Assembly: GCF_001444405.1 (NCBI RefSeq)
Contig: NZ_CP013187.1
Span: 2,852,001-2,916,000, forward strand
DNA length: 64,000 nucleotides
Reading direction: 5' to 3'
Source of the DNA: Pseudoalteromonas phenolica
Lineage (GTDB): Bacteria > Pseudomonadota > Gammaproteobacteria > Enterobacterales > Alteromonadaceae
Shown: in pieces, positions 44,455 to 53,362 of the stretch
Position numbering within the stretch: the first letter of the stretch is position 1
Layout of the letters: every line of letters begins with the position of its first letter
Notes under the pieces: generated by a model
The model's input: the letters and a program-made list of their open reading frames with translations, nothing else
What the model was told of the DNA's origin: nothing
The model's database searches: none
Made by a program: the position numbers and the translations under genes

Positions 44455-46401
44455 TCAAGCCTTGCTTTTCGCCCGAGGAGATTTAACAGCGCTTTTACCT
44501 TTACCCGCACTGCGCTTACCCTTTTTAAAACGCTTAAAACTGGCTTTGCCTTTACCTGCTAACCCTTGAAAGCTCGCTGTTTGTGTGTCTTGTAATAAGC
44601 GATTTAAATGCACTTCAACTGAGCCCATAAACTGATTATACGATTGAGACTTTTGATAGATCTGCTCAAGAGATTGCTCCCAAACAGCGGTCATATCAGG
44701 GCGCCCGACACTTTCTGGTAATGCTTTTATCACGCTTTGCCCGATTTCAGTAGAGTGAATGGCTTTGCCTTTACGTTGTAAATATTGTCTTTTAAAGAGT
44801 AGCTCAATGATCCCTGCACGCGTCGCTTCTGTGCCTATACCATCGGTTTCTTTCAATATCTTTTTAATTTCTGGATCGGTCACATATCGGGCTATTCCCG
44901 TCATGGCAGCGAGTAATGTTGCATCGGTGAAGTGCTTTGGCGGCGACGTATGCTTTTCGATAACTTGTGCATCAACACACTGCACTTGCTCACCTTTTTG
45001 CAGCATTGGCAACTGAGTAAGCTCAGCCTCTCCTTTTTCTTGCTTGTTGAATAAAACTTCCCAGCCTTTATCAATCAGGCTTTTAAATTTAGAGGTAAAT
45101 AGCCCACCTTGAATAAGTGTATGGATCTCTCGCTCAGCATAAACGCTTGGCTCAAAAAATTGCGCTAAGTAGTGCCTTGCGATCAGGTAATAAACATTTT
45201 GCTCATTTTGGCTCAGCGCGCCGCTCGACTTTTTTGAGGTAGGAATAATCGCATGGTGCGCTCCGACTTTGCTGTCGTTCCAAGCTGATGACTTTATCTC
45301 TAAATTCGCTTTGCCTGTAAAAGCGCTTAGTTTATCGCTAATGGTATCAATGGCGTCCACCACTGAGCCGCGCTCTTTGTAATGATCTTTTGGTAAGTAA
45401 CGGCAATCCGATCTGGGATAAGTGATCAACTTGTGTCTTTCATACAAACTCTGACAGGTATCAAGTACCGACTGAGCATTCATCCCAAACACTTTGGCCG
45501 CTTCTATTTGTAATGTCGATAAACTATGCGGCAAAGGGCGAGACTTTTTACTTTGAGTGCTTTTATCTTTGCTCACTTCACCCGATTGGTTTTTAACCCT
45601 GCTCGCCACATTTTCAGCTAAGCCTTTGACCAGCACGCGACCTTCTTCATCCATATAAGGTTGGCAGGCATCACTTGGCTGCCATTTACCTATGTAACTC
45701 GCACCTGCTTGGGTATTTAACTTCGCTTCGACTTCATAAAACGGTTTTGAAACAAAATTAGCAATTTCCCAATCACGGTATACAACCAAACCCAATACCG
45801 GCGTCTGCACTCGACCAATGGATAACACACCTTGATAACCCGCTTGCTGCCCTTTGATGGTACTCATACGCGTCATATTAATACCATAAAGCCAATCTGC
45901 ACGAGCACGAGACAGCGCTGAAACCGACAGTGATAAAAAATCGAGGTTTGGTTTAAGGTTATTGATGGCCTGTTTGACTGCTGAGGGGTTTAAATCGCTT
46001 ATCAGACAACGAAGAGTTTGCTCTTTTTGTGCTTTAGTGGCACCGCAAAAGTTAATCATCTCGTCGATTAAAAGCTGCCCTTCACGGTCTGGATCGCCCG
46101 CGTTGACAATGGTTTCAGCCGATTTAATTAACTTTTTAACGGTATTAAACTGCTTTTTGGTTTTACTTTTTGCTACTAGCTGCCATTGCTCTGGCACGAT
46201 TGGTAAATCCGCAATCGCCCATTTTTTAAATTTAGGGTCGTATGCTTCAGGCTCAGCTTGTTCTAATAAATGACCAATACACCAAGTGACAATATCGCCG
46301 TTCGCCGCTTCAATAAAGCCATCGTTATTTTTATGAGGTTTAGGTAACGCATTGGCAATGGCTCTGCCTAATGACGGTTTTTCAGCGATATAGAGTTTCA
46401 T
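44455..46401 (-). CDS. topB: DNA topoisomerase III
   Basis: Type IA topoisomerase that decatenates DNA, often with RecQ. The 648-residue length matches E. coli TopB (653). The TOPRIM domain (KLYIAEKPSLGRAIANALP, NAGDPDREGQLLIDE) precedes the catalytic Tyr in LITYPRSDCRYLP and the TGIGTEATRA-like motif DGIGTEATRAGIIELL. The tail (about 615-648) is Lys/Arg/Gly-rich and likely binds nucleic acid. Confidence 0.97.
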   Translation of the reverse strand: MKLYIAEKPSLGRAIANALPKPHKNNDGFIEAANGDIVTWCIGHLLEQAEPEAYDPKFKKWAIADLPIVPEQWQLVAKSKTKKQFNTVKKLIKSAETIVNAGDPDREGQLLIDEMINFCGATKAQKEQTLRCLISDLNPSAVKQAINNLKPNLDFLSLSVSALSRARADWLYGINMTRMSTIKGQQAGYQGVLSIGRVQTPVLGLVVYRDWEIANFVSKPFYEVEAKLNTQAGASYIGKWQPSDACQPYMDEEGRVLVKGLAENVASRVKNQSGEVSKDKSTQSKKSRPLPHSLSTLQIEAAKVFGMNAQSVLDTCQSLYERHKLITYPRSDCRYLPKDHYKERGSVVDAIDTISDKLSAFTGKANLEIKSSAWNDSKVGAHHAIIPTSKKSSGALSQNEQNVYYLIARHYLAQFFEPSVYAEREIHTLIQGGLFTSKFKSLIDKGWEVLFNKQEKGEAELTQLPMLQKGEQVQCVDAQVIEKHTSPPKHFTDATLLAAMTGIARYVTDPEIKKILKETDGIGTEATRAGIIELLFKRQYLQRKGKAIHSTEIGQSVIKALPESVGRPDMTAVWEQSLEQIYQKSQSYNQFMGSVEVHLNRLLQDTQTASFQGLAGKGKASFKRFKKGKRSAGKGKSAVKSPRAKSKA

Positions 46402-46483
46402 TGTTATATTTATATACTGTATAAATTAACAGTTATGATAGAGCAATGGCGCGCTAAGTGCCAGAGTTTAAGTTTCAGCCATA

Positions 46484-46508
46484 AAAAAAGCGCCCATAAA
46501 AGGCGCTT
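46484..46508 (-). terminator. Terminator after phhAB
   Basis: AAAAAAGCGCC, loop CATAAAA, GGCGCTTT. On the minus strand GCGCC...GGCGC is followed by seven U, closing phhAB just upstream of topB. Confidence 0.85.
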
Positions 46509-46531
46509 TGGTTAAATGATATGTTGAAGTC

Positions 46532-46876
46532 TTATAGAGCGTTGAAAACTTCGTCTGTTTTCGCTGCGCATACAAAATCGTTCTTATGCAGGCCTTTAAT
46601 AGAGTGGCTCCACCAAGTGATTGTCACCTTGCCCCACTCTGTTAGAAGACCTGGGTGGTGACCTTCTTCTTCAGCCATATCGCCCACTTTGTTAGTGAAC
46701 TCTAATGCCTGCTTGAAGTTTTTGAACTTGAATACACGCTCAAGTTGCATGATGCCATCACGCACTTCTGGAACCCAATCAGGGATCTGCTTAATTAATA
46801 CTGCTAACTCTTCATCTGACACTTTAGGCGCATCCGCACGACACGCTTCACATTTTTGTGCACTTAAATCAGACAT
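46532..46876 (-). CDS. phhB: Pterin-4-alpha-carbinolamine dehydratase
   Basis: Regenerates the pterin cofactor used by phenylalanine hydroxylase. The 114 residues show EVRDGIMQLERVFKFKNFKQALEFTNKVGDMAEEEGHHPGLLTEWGKVTITWWSH in blocks: the HHP active-site motif is in EEEGHHPGL, and TWWSHS follows. It lies 10 bases after phhA, the usual pair. Confidence 0.97.
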   Translation of the reverse strand: MSDLSAQKCEACRADAPKVSDEELAVLIKQIPDWVPEVRDGIMQLERVFKFKNFKQALEFTNKVGDMAEEEGHHPGLLTEWGKVTITWWSHSIKGLHKNDFVCAAKTDEVFNAL

Positions 46877-46886
46877 TACAAAATCC

Positions 46887-47684
46887 TTAACTTGCTAATT
46901 TTTCTTTAGGGGGAAACTTTGGCTCAAATAAGCCTAATTCTTTCGCTTCTTGTACTAACGCCATGATATCCATTTGCGAGATATCAAATAAGTCATTAAT
47001 TGAATTAATGGTGTAGTACAACGGCTGCATAATATCAATGCGGTATGGTGTACGTAATACGTCTAGCACTTCTAGCTTGTTGATTTCTGGCGTGCCTGAG
47101 TATACATATTGTGTTTCACCTGGGCTTGAAAGTACACCCCCACCATAAATACGTAAACCGTCTTCAGTTTGCATTAAACCAAACTCAACCGTGAACCAAT
47201 ACAAGCGTGCTAAATATACACGGTCTTTTTTCTCAGCGGCATAGCCCAGTTGACCATATTTGTGCGTAAACTCAGCAAATGCAGGGTTCGTCAGCATGGC
47301 GCAGTGACCAAAAATCTCATGGAAAATATCTGGCTCTTGCAGATAATCAAACTCTTCACGAGAACGAATAAAGGTTGCTACCGGGAACTTTTTGTTCGCC
47401 AATAGTCTGAAAAACTCATCAAAATCAATCAGTGCAGGTACAGGCTCTACTTGCCAGCCTGTTTCACGACCTAATGCTTCGTTTAACTCATGAAGCTGAG
47501 GAATACGGTCGTGTGGTAAATTTATTTTCTCAAGGCCTTCCATGTACTCGTTACATGCTTTGCCTTCAATGCACTTTAATTGACGTGCAACCAACTCAGA
47601 CCATATTTTATTTTCTTCTTCGGTCCAAGCGATGATGCCATTTGCATCAGGTTGTTTTGATACATATTTACTTGCTTTAGCCAT
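46887..47684 (-). CDS. phhA: Phenylalanine-4-hydroxylase
   Basis: Iron- and pterin-dependent hydroxylation of Phe to Tyr. I take the ATG at 47682-47684 (265 residues, MAKASKYVSKQPD), which has AAGG 7 bases upstream and matches the bacterial enzyme length; the frame is open 16 codons further but without support. The iron-binding His-His-Glu set is in IFHEIFGHC (both His) and WFTVEFGL (Glu). Also visible are RIPQLHELNEAL and GGGVLSSPGE. Operon with phhB; no PhhR/TyrR regulator gene is adjacent. Confidence 0.97.
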   Translation of the reverse strand: MAKASKYVSKQPDANGIIAWTEEENKIWSELVARQLKCIEGKACNEYMEGLEKINLPHDRIPQLHELNEALGRETGWQVEPVPALIDFDEFFRLLANKKFPVATFIRSREEFDYLQEPDIFHEIFGHCAMLTNPAFAEFTHKYGQLGYAAEKKDRVYLARLYWFTVEFGLMQTEDGLRIYGGGVLSSPGETQYVYSGTPEINKLEVLDVLRTPYRIDIMQPLYYTINSINDLFDISQMDIMALVQEAKELGLFEPKFPPKEKLAS

Positions 47685-47862
47685 AATAACCTTCGCTGTT
47701 AGTACGCTCTTGCCCCAGCTTGAGCGTTTCAACTTGTTGACTTGATACTAGGGAAAAGTAAGCAAAAGATTAATAGATGAGATGTTTCAAGGGATCCTGA
47801 AAACTCGAATTTTTGGAATTATTTATTTACACCAGTGCAAACAAAATAAAACACAGACACTT

Positions 47863-47887
47863 AAAAAGGGACTTGCAAGCCCCTTTA
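47863..47887 (-). terminator. Terminator after megL
   Basis: AAAGGG, A, CTTG paired with CAAG, C, CCCTTT. A run of five U follows the stem on the minus strand. Confidence 0.78.
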
Positions 47888-47904
47888 GTAAACTTTGTGT
47901 TACG

Positions 47905-49083
47905 CTAAATTTGCTTAAATGCCAGTTCCAAGTCGGCAATGATGTCGTTAACATCTTCTAAACCAACAGAAATTCGGATCAAACCATCTGAAATGCCTGC
48001 AGCTTCACGCTCTTCTTTGGTATACGGCGAGTGTGTCATCGATGCAGGGTGTTGAATGAGTGTTTCTGGATCGCCTAAACTCACCGCTAACGTACAAAGT
48101 TCAGTCGCATTAATAAAACGCTCACCTTGCTCTAGGGTGCCATCGATCTCAAAAGCAATAACACCACCTGCCCCTTTCATCTGCTCACCCAAGAATTTAT
48201 AACCAGGGTGTGAAGGTAAGCCAGGATAATACACTTCACTGACTTTAGGGTGCGCATCTAAAAACTCTGCGACTTTTTGTGCACTTTGGCAGTGCCTTTC
48301 AACACGCACAGCCAGTGTTTTGAGACCTCGATTTATCAACCAAGCATCATGCGGACTGATGGTCGCACCAATATCTTTTAATACCGTAAGTTTTATAAGC
48401 TCTATGTGTTCTTGCGAACCACATACTGCACCTGCGACGACATCACCATGGCCATTGAGATATTTAGTTGCACTGTGGATCACGATATCTATGCCGAAAT
48501 GTTTTGGCTTTTGAAGTAGTGGTGTCATAAAGGTGTTATCCACCACGCTGATCAAACTGTGCTTTTTAGCAAACTGGCCTAGCATCGCTAAATCAATCAC
48601 CGTCATATTTGGGTTAATCGGTGTCTCAGCAAACACCATTTTGGTATTTGGTTTCACTGCGGCATAAAGCTCTGCTTCGTTGGTCATATCTACAAATGAC
48701 ACTTCAATGCCCCACTTAGGCAGCATATGAGAAAACAGCGCAAAACTACAACCATATAATGCGCTAGATGCAATTAAATGATCGCCTTGCTCTAAAAAGC
48801 TCAGTACAGATGCTGATACCGCTCCCATACCTGTTGCGGTTGCAGCAGCTTCTTCCATCTCTTCAAGCTGCGCGAGCTTTTGTTCGAGCTCTCGTGTAGT
48901 TGGGTTGCCTAAGCGGGTATAAATGTAACCCGCTTCTTCACCTGCAAAACGCGCCGCACCTTGAGCTGCGTCTTTAAATTGAAAAGTAGATGTTTGATAT
49001 AATGGCGCGGTTAACGCGCCATGTGGGTCGTCAAAATGGACAGGACTATGGATGCAATTGGTGTTGTCATGATACTTCGTCAT
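47905..49083 (-). CDS. megL: Methionine gamma-lyase
   Basis: PLP enzyme of the Cys/Met metabolism family that splits methionine into methanethiol, 2-oxobutyrate and ammonia. Of 392 residues, the PLP lysine is in HSATKYLNGHGDVVAG and the Tyr of the partner subunit in YTRLGNPT. LIASSALYGCSFALF carries the Cys that marks methionine gamma-lyases, where cystathionine lyases usually lack it. I take the ATG at 49081-49083 (MTKYHDNTNCIHS); the 22 upstream codons of the open frame look non-coding. Confidence 0.9.
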   Translation of the reverse strand: MTKYHDNTNCIHSPVHFDDPHGALTAPLYQTSTFQFKDAAQGAARFAGEEAGYIYTRLGNPTTRELEQKLAQLEEMEEAAATATGMGAVSASVLSFLEQGDHLIASSALYGCSFALFSHMLPKWGIEVSFVDMTNEAELYAAVKPNTKMVFAETPINPNMTVIDLAMLGQFAKKHSLISVVDNTFMTPLLQKPKHFGIDIVIHSATKYLNGHGDVVAGAVCGSQEHIELIKLTVLKDIGATISPHDAWLINRGLKTLAVRVERHCQSAQKVAEFLDAHPKVSEVYYPGLPSHPGYKFLGEQMKGAGGVIAFEIDGTLEQGERFINATELCTLAVSLGDPETLIQHPASMTHSPYTKEEREAAGISDGLIRISVGLEDVNDIIADLELAFKQI

Positions 49084-49216
49084 TTTATTGCCTATGAATT
49101 TATTATTATCAATAGACCAATAAATAATCCAGCAAGTAAAATTCCACAAGCAAGCCAGATGTTAAGACGGCTAGACGAGCAAAACCCTCTAAAAATCGTA
49201 CAGTTAAGTTGTCAGT

Positions 49217-50242
49217 TTAATCATTTTTAGACGGTTTTGTACGCTCTAATAAAGCTTTTAAAATGCCCTGTGCTGATTGCCCTAACAACGATTGCTTTTG
49301 CTCAAGCTTAGGAAGTGGTCGACATAATTCCATGGCTTTGTAGCCTAAGCGCGCTGTAAACACGCCAGCACTGAGGCCTTGTGCCGCTCGCGCTGACAAC
49401 TTACCTAACAGCTCAGCGCCCAAGCTGGTAGCCGCTAAGTCAGATACCAATTCGGACGCACCAGCAAACAACATCTGTTTAACCAACTGTTTGTACAACA
49501 TGATGCGACTGCGATACGCCAGCTTGATACCATAGTGTTGGCTTATCTTTTCAATCAAGCTAATACCACGCCACAGTACCGAAAGCATATCAAGTAATGC
49601 CATCGGACTGAGAGACACCAAAAGCGCTGACGTTTTTGCATGTTGGTTAATGATGGCTTTCGCCTGCTCATCTTTACTGACAAGTAAAGTTGTTTGATAC
49701 AACTGTAAAACCTCTTTGTCAGTATGGTGCGGTTTTAAGCAAGCTTTAAACTCTTTTACTTCTGCATCGGTATGTTGTGTTAGTAAGGGTTCAAGCCAAG
49801 TTTCGGCTTCACCAATTTGCGTACTACTCATTAATCGAAGCGCATCATTTTGGCGAAGGTTTTGTTGTTTCAACGCTTTTAATGAAACCGCTTCCTTGAA
49901 TAAGAATTTGCTCAACACTAATAAAGCAGTAGTCAGAACAAAGCCGTACAAGCCAGCTAATAATATAGACTCTTGCATTGCCTCAATGATGGTGTAACCC
50001 GTTTCAACAGCGATTAATAACAATAAGCTAATGACGAAAATGCCTTTGAAATTGAAGCGGCTGGTTTTAGGTTTAAATATTGGCTCTAACTCTTGTTCAA
50101 ACTCACTGCTTTCATCAATGACGTCTAGCTCTTCGACTATTTCAAAGCGCTTGCCTGTTTCTAATTCTTTTTGGGTTTCGCCAACATCACCGACATTAAT
50201 ACGTCTACCCGGTTTTAATTGAGCTGATTGATTGTCTGTCAT
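49217..50242 (-). CDS. ycjF: YcjF family (DUF697) membrane protein
   Basis: A 341-residue protein with a soluble acidic N-terminus, two adjacent membrane segments (about 69-90 and 93-113) and a helical DUF697-like C-terminus (LLVSLSPMALLDMLSVLWRG). It overlaps ycjX by four bases, so the two are coupled. In E. coli ycjX-ycjF belong to the PspF regulon, but their function is not known; a role at the inner membrane under stress is an inference. Confidence 0.92.
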   Translation of the reverse strand: MTDNQSAQLKPGRRINVGDVGETQKELETGKRFEIVEELDVIDESSEFEQELEPIFKPKTSRFNFKGIFVISLLLLIAVETGYTIIEAMQESILLAGLYGFVLTTALLVLSKFLFKEAVSLKALKQQNLRQNDALRLMSSTQIGEAETWLEPLLTQHTDAEVKEFKACLKPHHTDKEVLQLYQTTLLVSKDEQAKAIINQHAKTSALLVSLSPMALLDMLSVLWRGISLIEKISQHYGIKLAYRSRIMLYKQLVKQMLFAGASELVSDLAATSLGAELLGKLSARAAQGLSAGVFTARLGYKAMELCRPLPKLEQKQSLLGQSAQGILKALLERTKPSKND

Positions 50243-51642
50243 TGCAATTTATCTCCAATTAAAAACTGTAAGGCATGATCTAAACGGGTATGGGTTAACT
50301 CGCTTTTGGTACTTGGTAATGGCGCGAATGAAATAAATTCAAAGCCATGAGTCGGCCACTGACTTTGAGAAAGGAAGTGGTTAGGCGGTTCTGGCGGCAA
50401 ATAAGTGAGCCATTCATCTTCATTGAGTGGCTTGCCATAGATGCAGTCTAAAGCTTTGTCGCCTTCTTTTATACGCTTCGCCAAAGTACTTTGTACAGAC
50501 GACATCGCCATTGTTTCAATCTGCACGCCATTAAAACGCATATCATTGGCTTGTTCACCTACCAAATCATGTAATAACTGCGCTATGGCCACTTGCTGAG
50601 TACCATTAACATGGTCACACTTATTCGCAGCAAATAGCACTTTATCGATTTTTGGTGAGAACAAACGCTTAATTAGATTCGAGCGGCCGTAATTAAATGA
50701 TTGCAAAACCGCTTGTAGCGTATGTTTTTGCTCAAGCAAAGACTGTGGGCCATCATTTAGAGCACTCATCACATCAACGAGTACCAACTGGCGGTCAAAT
50801 TCACAAAAATAGTTTTTATAAAAAGGTGTGATAACTTGCTTTTTATACGCCTCAAAACGGCTGGCTAAATGACTATATTGGCTATTTTCTTTGTCGTTCT
50901 TCTCACGGCACGGGAAGAACAATAAGATAGGGGCATCTTCTAAATCACCAGGGATCAATTGTCTGCCAGGTTGCAGATAAGCGAGCTGTGTCTGTGATTT
51001 TAGCTGCTTTAACGCTTGCGTGTAGAGGTTAGATAGCTGCTTAAGTGCTTGCTCATCAATATTTTCTTCACTATTGAATTGTTCAAGTTCAGTTAGAAAT
51101 GGCCGCGCATATTCGCTGTACTCTGGCTTTTCAAGCAAGCTGAGCATTGACTCACTCCAGCTTGCATAATCTTGCTCAAGCATAGGTAAATCAATTAACC
51201 ACTCTCCCGGATAATCAATCAATTCTAAATAGAGAGTACTTTGCGGTGACACATGCTGCTTTAATCCATGCTTGGTTTCGTATCGAATAGCAATCGTTAA
51301 AGTATTAATACGTTTTGTCGATTCAGGCCAACTGGGCTCAGAATTAAGTAAGCAATTAATAGCACTAGGGTAATCAAAAGTAGGAATATCTAACGCGGAC
51401 TGCGGCACTTGTTTGGCTGCAATTAGGCGGTCATCCTTTACAACATCGAAAAAAGGCAAGTTCTGTTTGTTGGTTTGTGTGGTTAAATGTTTTACGAGCG
51501 CTGTTATAAATGCTGTCTTACCACTACCACTTAAACCAGTAACGGCCAGCTTTACATGCTGATCTAGGCTACGATGGAGGGTCTTTTGGGCTTTTTGTTT
51601 GAGTTTATCAAGATTCGCGTGGCTGAATAAATTCGGACTCAT
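50239..51642 (-). CDS. ycjX: YcjX family P-loop NTPase
   Basis: Predicted GTPase-like protein of 467 residues. Walker A is VTGLSGSGKTAF, and the family blocks STLYLELIDYPGEWLIDLPMLEQDY, FDRQLVLVDVMSALNDGPQ, LFAANKCDHV and HALQFLIGDKLQ line up with E. coli YcjX. The start is uncertain: the ATG at 51640-51642 (MSPNLFSHANLDKL) is chosen on N-terminal similarity; the frame also has a GTG at 51702. It follows pspC after a 177-base gap that holds a repeat-like pair of ends. Confidence 0.93.
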   Translation of the reverse strand: MSPNLFSHANLDKLKQKAQKTLHRSLDQHVKLAVTGLSGSGKTAFITALVKHLTTQTNKQNLPFFDVVKDDRLIAAKQVPQSALDIPTFDYPSAINCLLNSEPSWPESTKRINTLTIAIRYETKHGLKQHVSPQSTLYLELIDYPGEWLIDLPMLEQDYASWSESMLSLLEKPEYSEYARPFLTELEQFNSEENIDEQALKQLSNLYTQALKQLKSQTQLAYLQPGRQLIPGDLEDAPILLFFPCREKNDKENSQYSHLASRFEAYKKQVITPFYKNYFCEFDRQLVLVDVMSALNDGPQSLLEQKHTLQAVLQSFNYGRSNLIKRLFSPKIDKVLFAANKCDHVNGTQQVAIAQLLHDLVGEQANDMRFNGVQIETMAMSSVQSTLAKRIKEGDKALDCIYGKPLNEDEWLTYLPPEPPNHFLSQSQWPTHGFEFISFAPLPSTKSELTHTRLDHALQFLIGDKLQ

Positions 51643-51721
51643 TATAACAGTGTCACTCCCTGTTAGAGAAAGCGTGCGGCCTTCACTAAAATCTCGCCGC
51701 ACTCGCTTGATGATGATGGAT

Positions 51722-51820
51722 ATACCAATGTTACTGATTAAGTGTCCATTCTAACGACTAGATAGTCCTTTAACTTTTATTCGCCGCTATAAGCGAACAA
51801 ACATTCAATACAATTGGTAT
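51722..51820. repeat. Candidate diverged copy (E) of the intergenic repeat
   Basis: ATACCAAT (51722-51729) and ATTGGTAT (51813-51820) are perfect inverted ends about 99 bases apart, and ATTAAGTG inside the left end recalls the other copies. The central blocks are absent. The right end meets the pspC stop codon. Confidence 0.4.
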
Positions 51821-52224
51821 TACAGCTTATTGATTTCACGTGACACAGTAAACTCACTTGATGTCACATAAGTTTCCATATTTTGAATACGACCGTCTAA
51901 ACGGGTTAAGCGATCTTTTAAGTCGAATAGTGCCTGACGAGGTGGTTCACCCTTTTGCCATACTTTAAACTTCACTGAGATTGGATCAATCTCATCAAAT
52001 TTGCCCGCATTTTGCGACATACTCGGCTCTTTTTTATCAAGGATAAACCAACAGGCTATATACACAACGACAAATAAAGGACCACCTGATAACAATACGG
52101 CTGTGATAAATAGTATGCGAACCAGCCACAATTCCATATTGAAGTAATCACTTAAGCCTGCACATACACCTGCTATTTTTCCACGTTTTGGATCTCGATA
52201 TAGTTCTTTCTTTAGATTGTTCAT
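51820..52224 (-). CDS. pspC: Phage shock protein C
   Basis: Inner-membrane PspC, 134 residues. KKELYRDPKRGKIAGVCAGLSDYFNMELWLVRILFI is the PspC domain start, followed by a membrane segment (about 42-65) and a C-terminal helical part. With PspB it relays envelope stress to PspA. It overlaps pspB by four bases (ATGA). The TAA stop borders a repeat end. Confidence 0.95.
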   Translation of the reverse strand: MNNLKKELYRDPKRGKIAGVCAGLSDYFNMELWLVRILFITAVLLSGGPLFVVVYIACWFILDKKEPSMSQNAGKFDEIDPISVKFKVWQKGEPPRQALFDLKDRLTRLDGRIQNMETYVTSSEFTVSREINKL

Positions 52225-52454
52225 AACTTACGTCTCCACTGTGGTGACTCCTGATCCAATAATGCTTCAAGGGTCTCAACGCGTTCAGCCATTTTCTCAG
52301 CTTTATTAGCCAGTTCTAACAGTTGGCGATGTTCGTGCTCGCTTAAACCTTGGCTTACTTGCTTCTTACTGCGATAGTGAAGAATGAGCCAAAGCGGGGC
52401 AACAATCACCATAAAAATAATAATCGGGGCAACTAAAACTTCTAAATCCATCAT
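52221..52454 (-). CDS. pspB: Phage shock protein B
   Basis: A 77-residue protein with one N-terminal membrane helix (about 7-28) followed by a coiled coil (EHRQLLELANKAEKMAERVETLEALL), the standard PspB layout. Of three neighbouring starts, the ATG at 52454 is chosen because AGGAG stands five bases upstream. It couples to pspC by overlap. Confidence 0.93.
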   Translation of the reverse strand: MMDLEVLVAPIIIFMVIVAPLWLILHYRSKKQVSQGLSEHEHRQLLELANKAEKMAERVETLEALLDQESPQWRRKL

Positions 52455-52515
52455 CAATACTCCTATAACTCAACCTGTTGTGTCTGTGCCTGCCTAGGCA
52501 GGCACTTATTAACTT

Positions 52516-53178
52516 TTATTCTTTGCTTGCTAACTTTTTCTTTAAAGCCGCTAGCTCGTCATCAACTTGCTCATTTTTTTGTAAATCAGCAATTTCATCC
52601 GATAGTGACTTTTTACCTAAATCATAAGCTTCTACTTGTGATTCTAGTCCATCGATCTTGCTTTCGTAGCGCTCGAAACGATTAAGTGCATCTTCAACTT
52701 TTGAGCTGTCTAATGCCTTTTTCACTTCTAAGCGAGACTCGGCTGAACGCTGACGCAGCACAATGGCTTTTTGTCTCGCTTTCGCATCAGCTAACTTATC
52801 TTGTAGTGTGGCAACTTCTTGCTGTAATTTCTCAATATGAGACTCTACATGCTCAAGTTCTTTTTCAACACTTGCTGCCGCATCTGATGACTTTTGTCTT
52901 TCAAGTAGTGCTGCACGTGCTAGGTCTTCGCGATCTTTAACCAATGCCAACTCTGCTTTTTCTTGCCATTGTTGTGCTTCTTGATTTAGTTGCTCAACAC
53001 GACGTGCTAATTCTTTCTTCTCAGCCAGTGTTTTAGCTGAAGTAGAGCGAACCTCTACTAATGTGTCTTCCATTTCTTGAATGATGAGGCGAACCATTTT
53101 TTCTGGATCTTCTGCTTTATCAAGGATGGCATTGATATTTGAATTAACAATGTCTGCAAAACGTGAGAAAATTCCCAT
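52516..53178 (-). CDS. pspA: Phage shock protein A
   Basis: Peripheral membrane protein of the PspA/ESCRT-III-like family, 220 residues, almost wholly alpha-helical coiled coil. It starts MGIFSRFADIVNSNINAILDKAEDPEKMVRLIIQEMEDT, with the N-terminal amphipathic helix and family signature. It protects damaged inner membrane and restrains PspF. GAGG precedes the ATG; a sigma-54 promoter lies at 53226-53241. Confidence 0.97.
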   Translation of the reverse strand: MGIFSRFADIVNSNINAILDKAEDPEKMVRLIIQEMEDTLVEVRSTSAKTLAEKKELARRVEQLNQEAQQWQEKAELALVKDREDLARAALLERQKSSDAAASVEKELEHVESHIEKLQQEVATLQDKLADAKARQKAIVLRQRSAESRLEVKKALDSSKVEDALNRFERYESKIDGLESQVEAYDLGKKSLSDEIADLQKNEQVDDELAALKKKLASKE

Positions 53179-53225
53179 AATCTTTACCTCTTCGGTTACT
53201 CAATTAATTTAACTGAGTAAGTAGT

Positions 53226-53241
53226 ATCAAATTGCTTGCCA
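53226..53241 (-). promoter_or_regulatory. Sigma-54 promoter of pspABC
   Basis: On the minus strand TGGCAAGCAATTTGAT shows the -24 GG and a -12 TTGA at the correct 12-base spacing, close to the E. coli pspA promoter. It predicts a start near 53215, 37 bases before the pspA ATG. PspF activator sites are expected at about 53290-53345 but were not resolved. Confidence 0.78.
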
Positions 53242-53362
53242 ACTTTCACAGCAAATAAAAACAATAAAAATCAGTAGCTTATTAAATTTCAAAAACTCCT
53301 TTTTTTCAAGCTTTTTTTAAAATACACTAATAGTTAGCAAAAATAACTAAGAGTTAGGCAAT

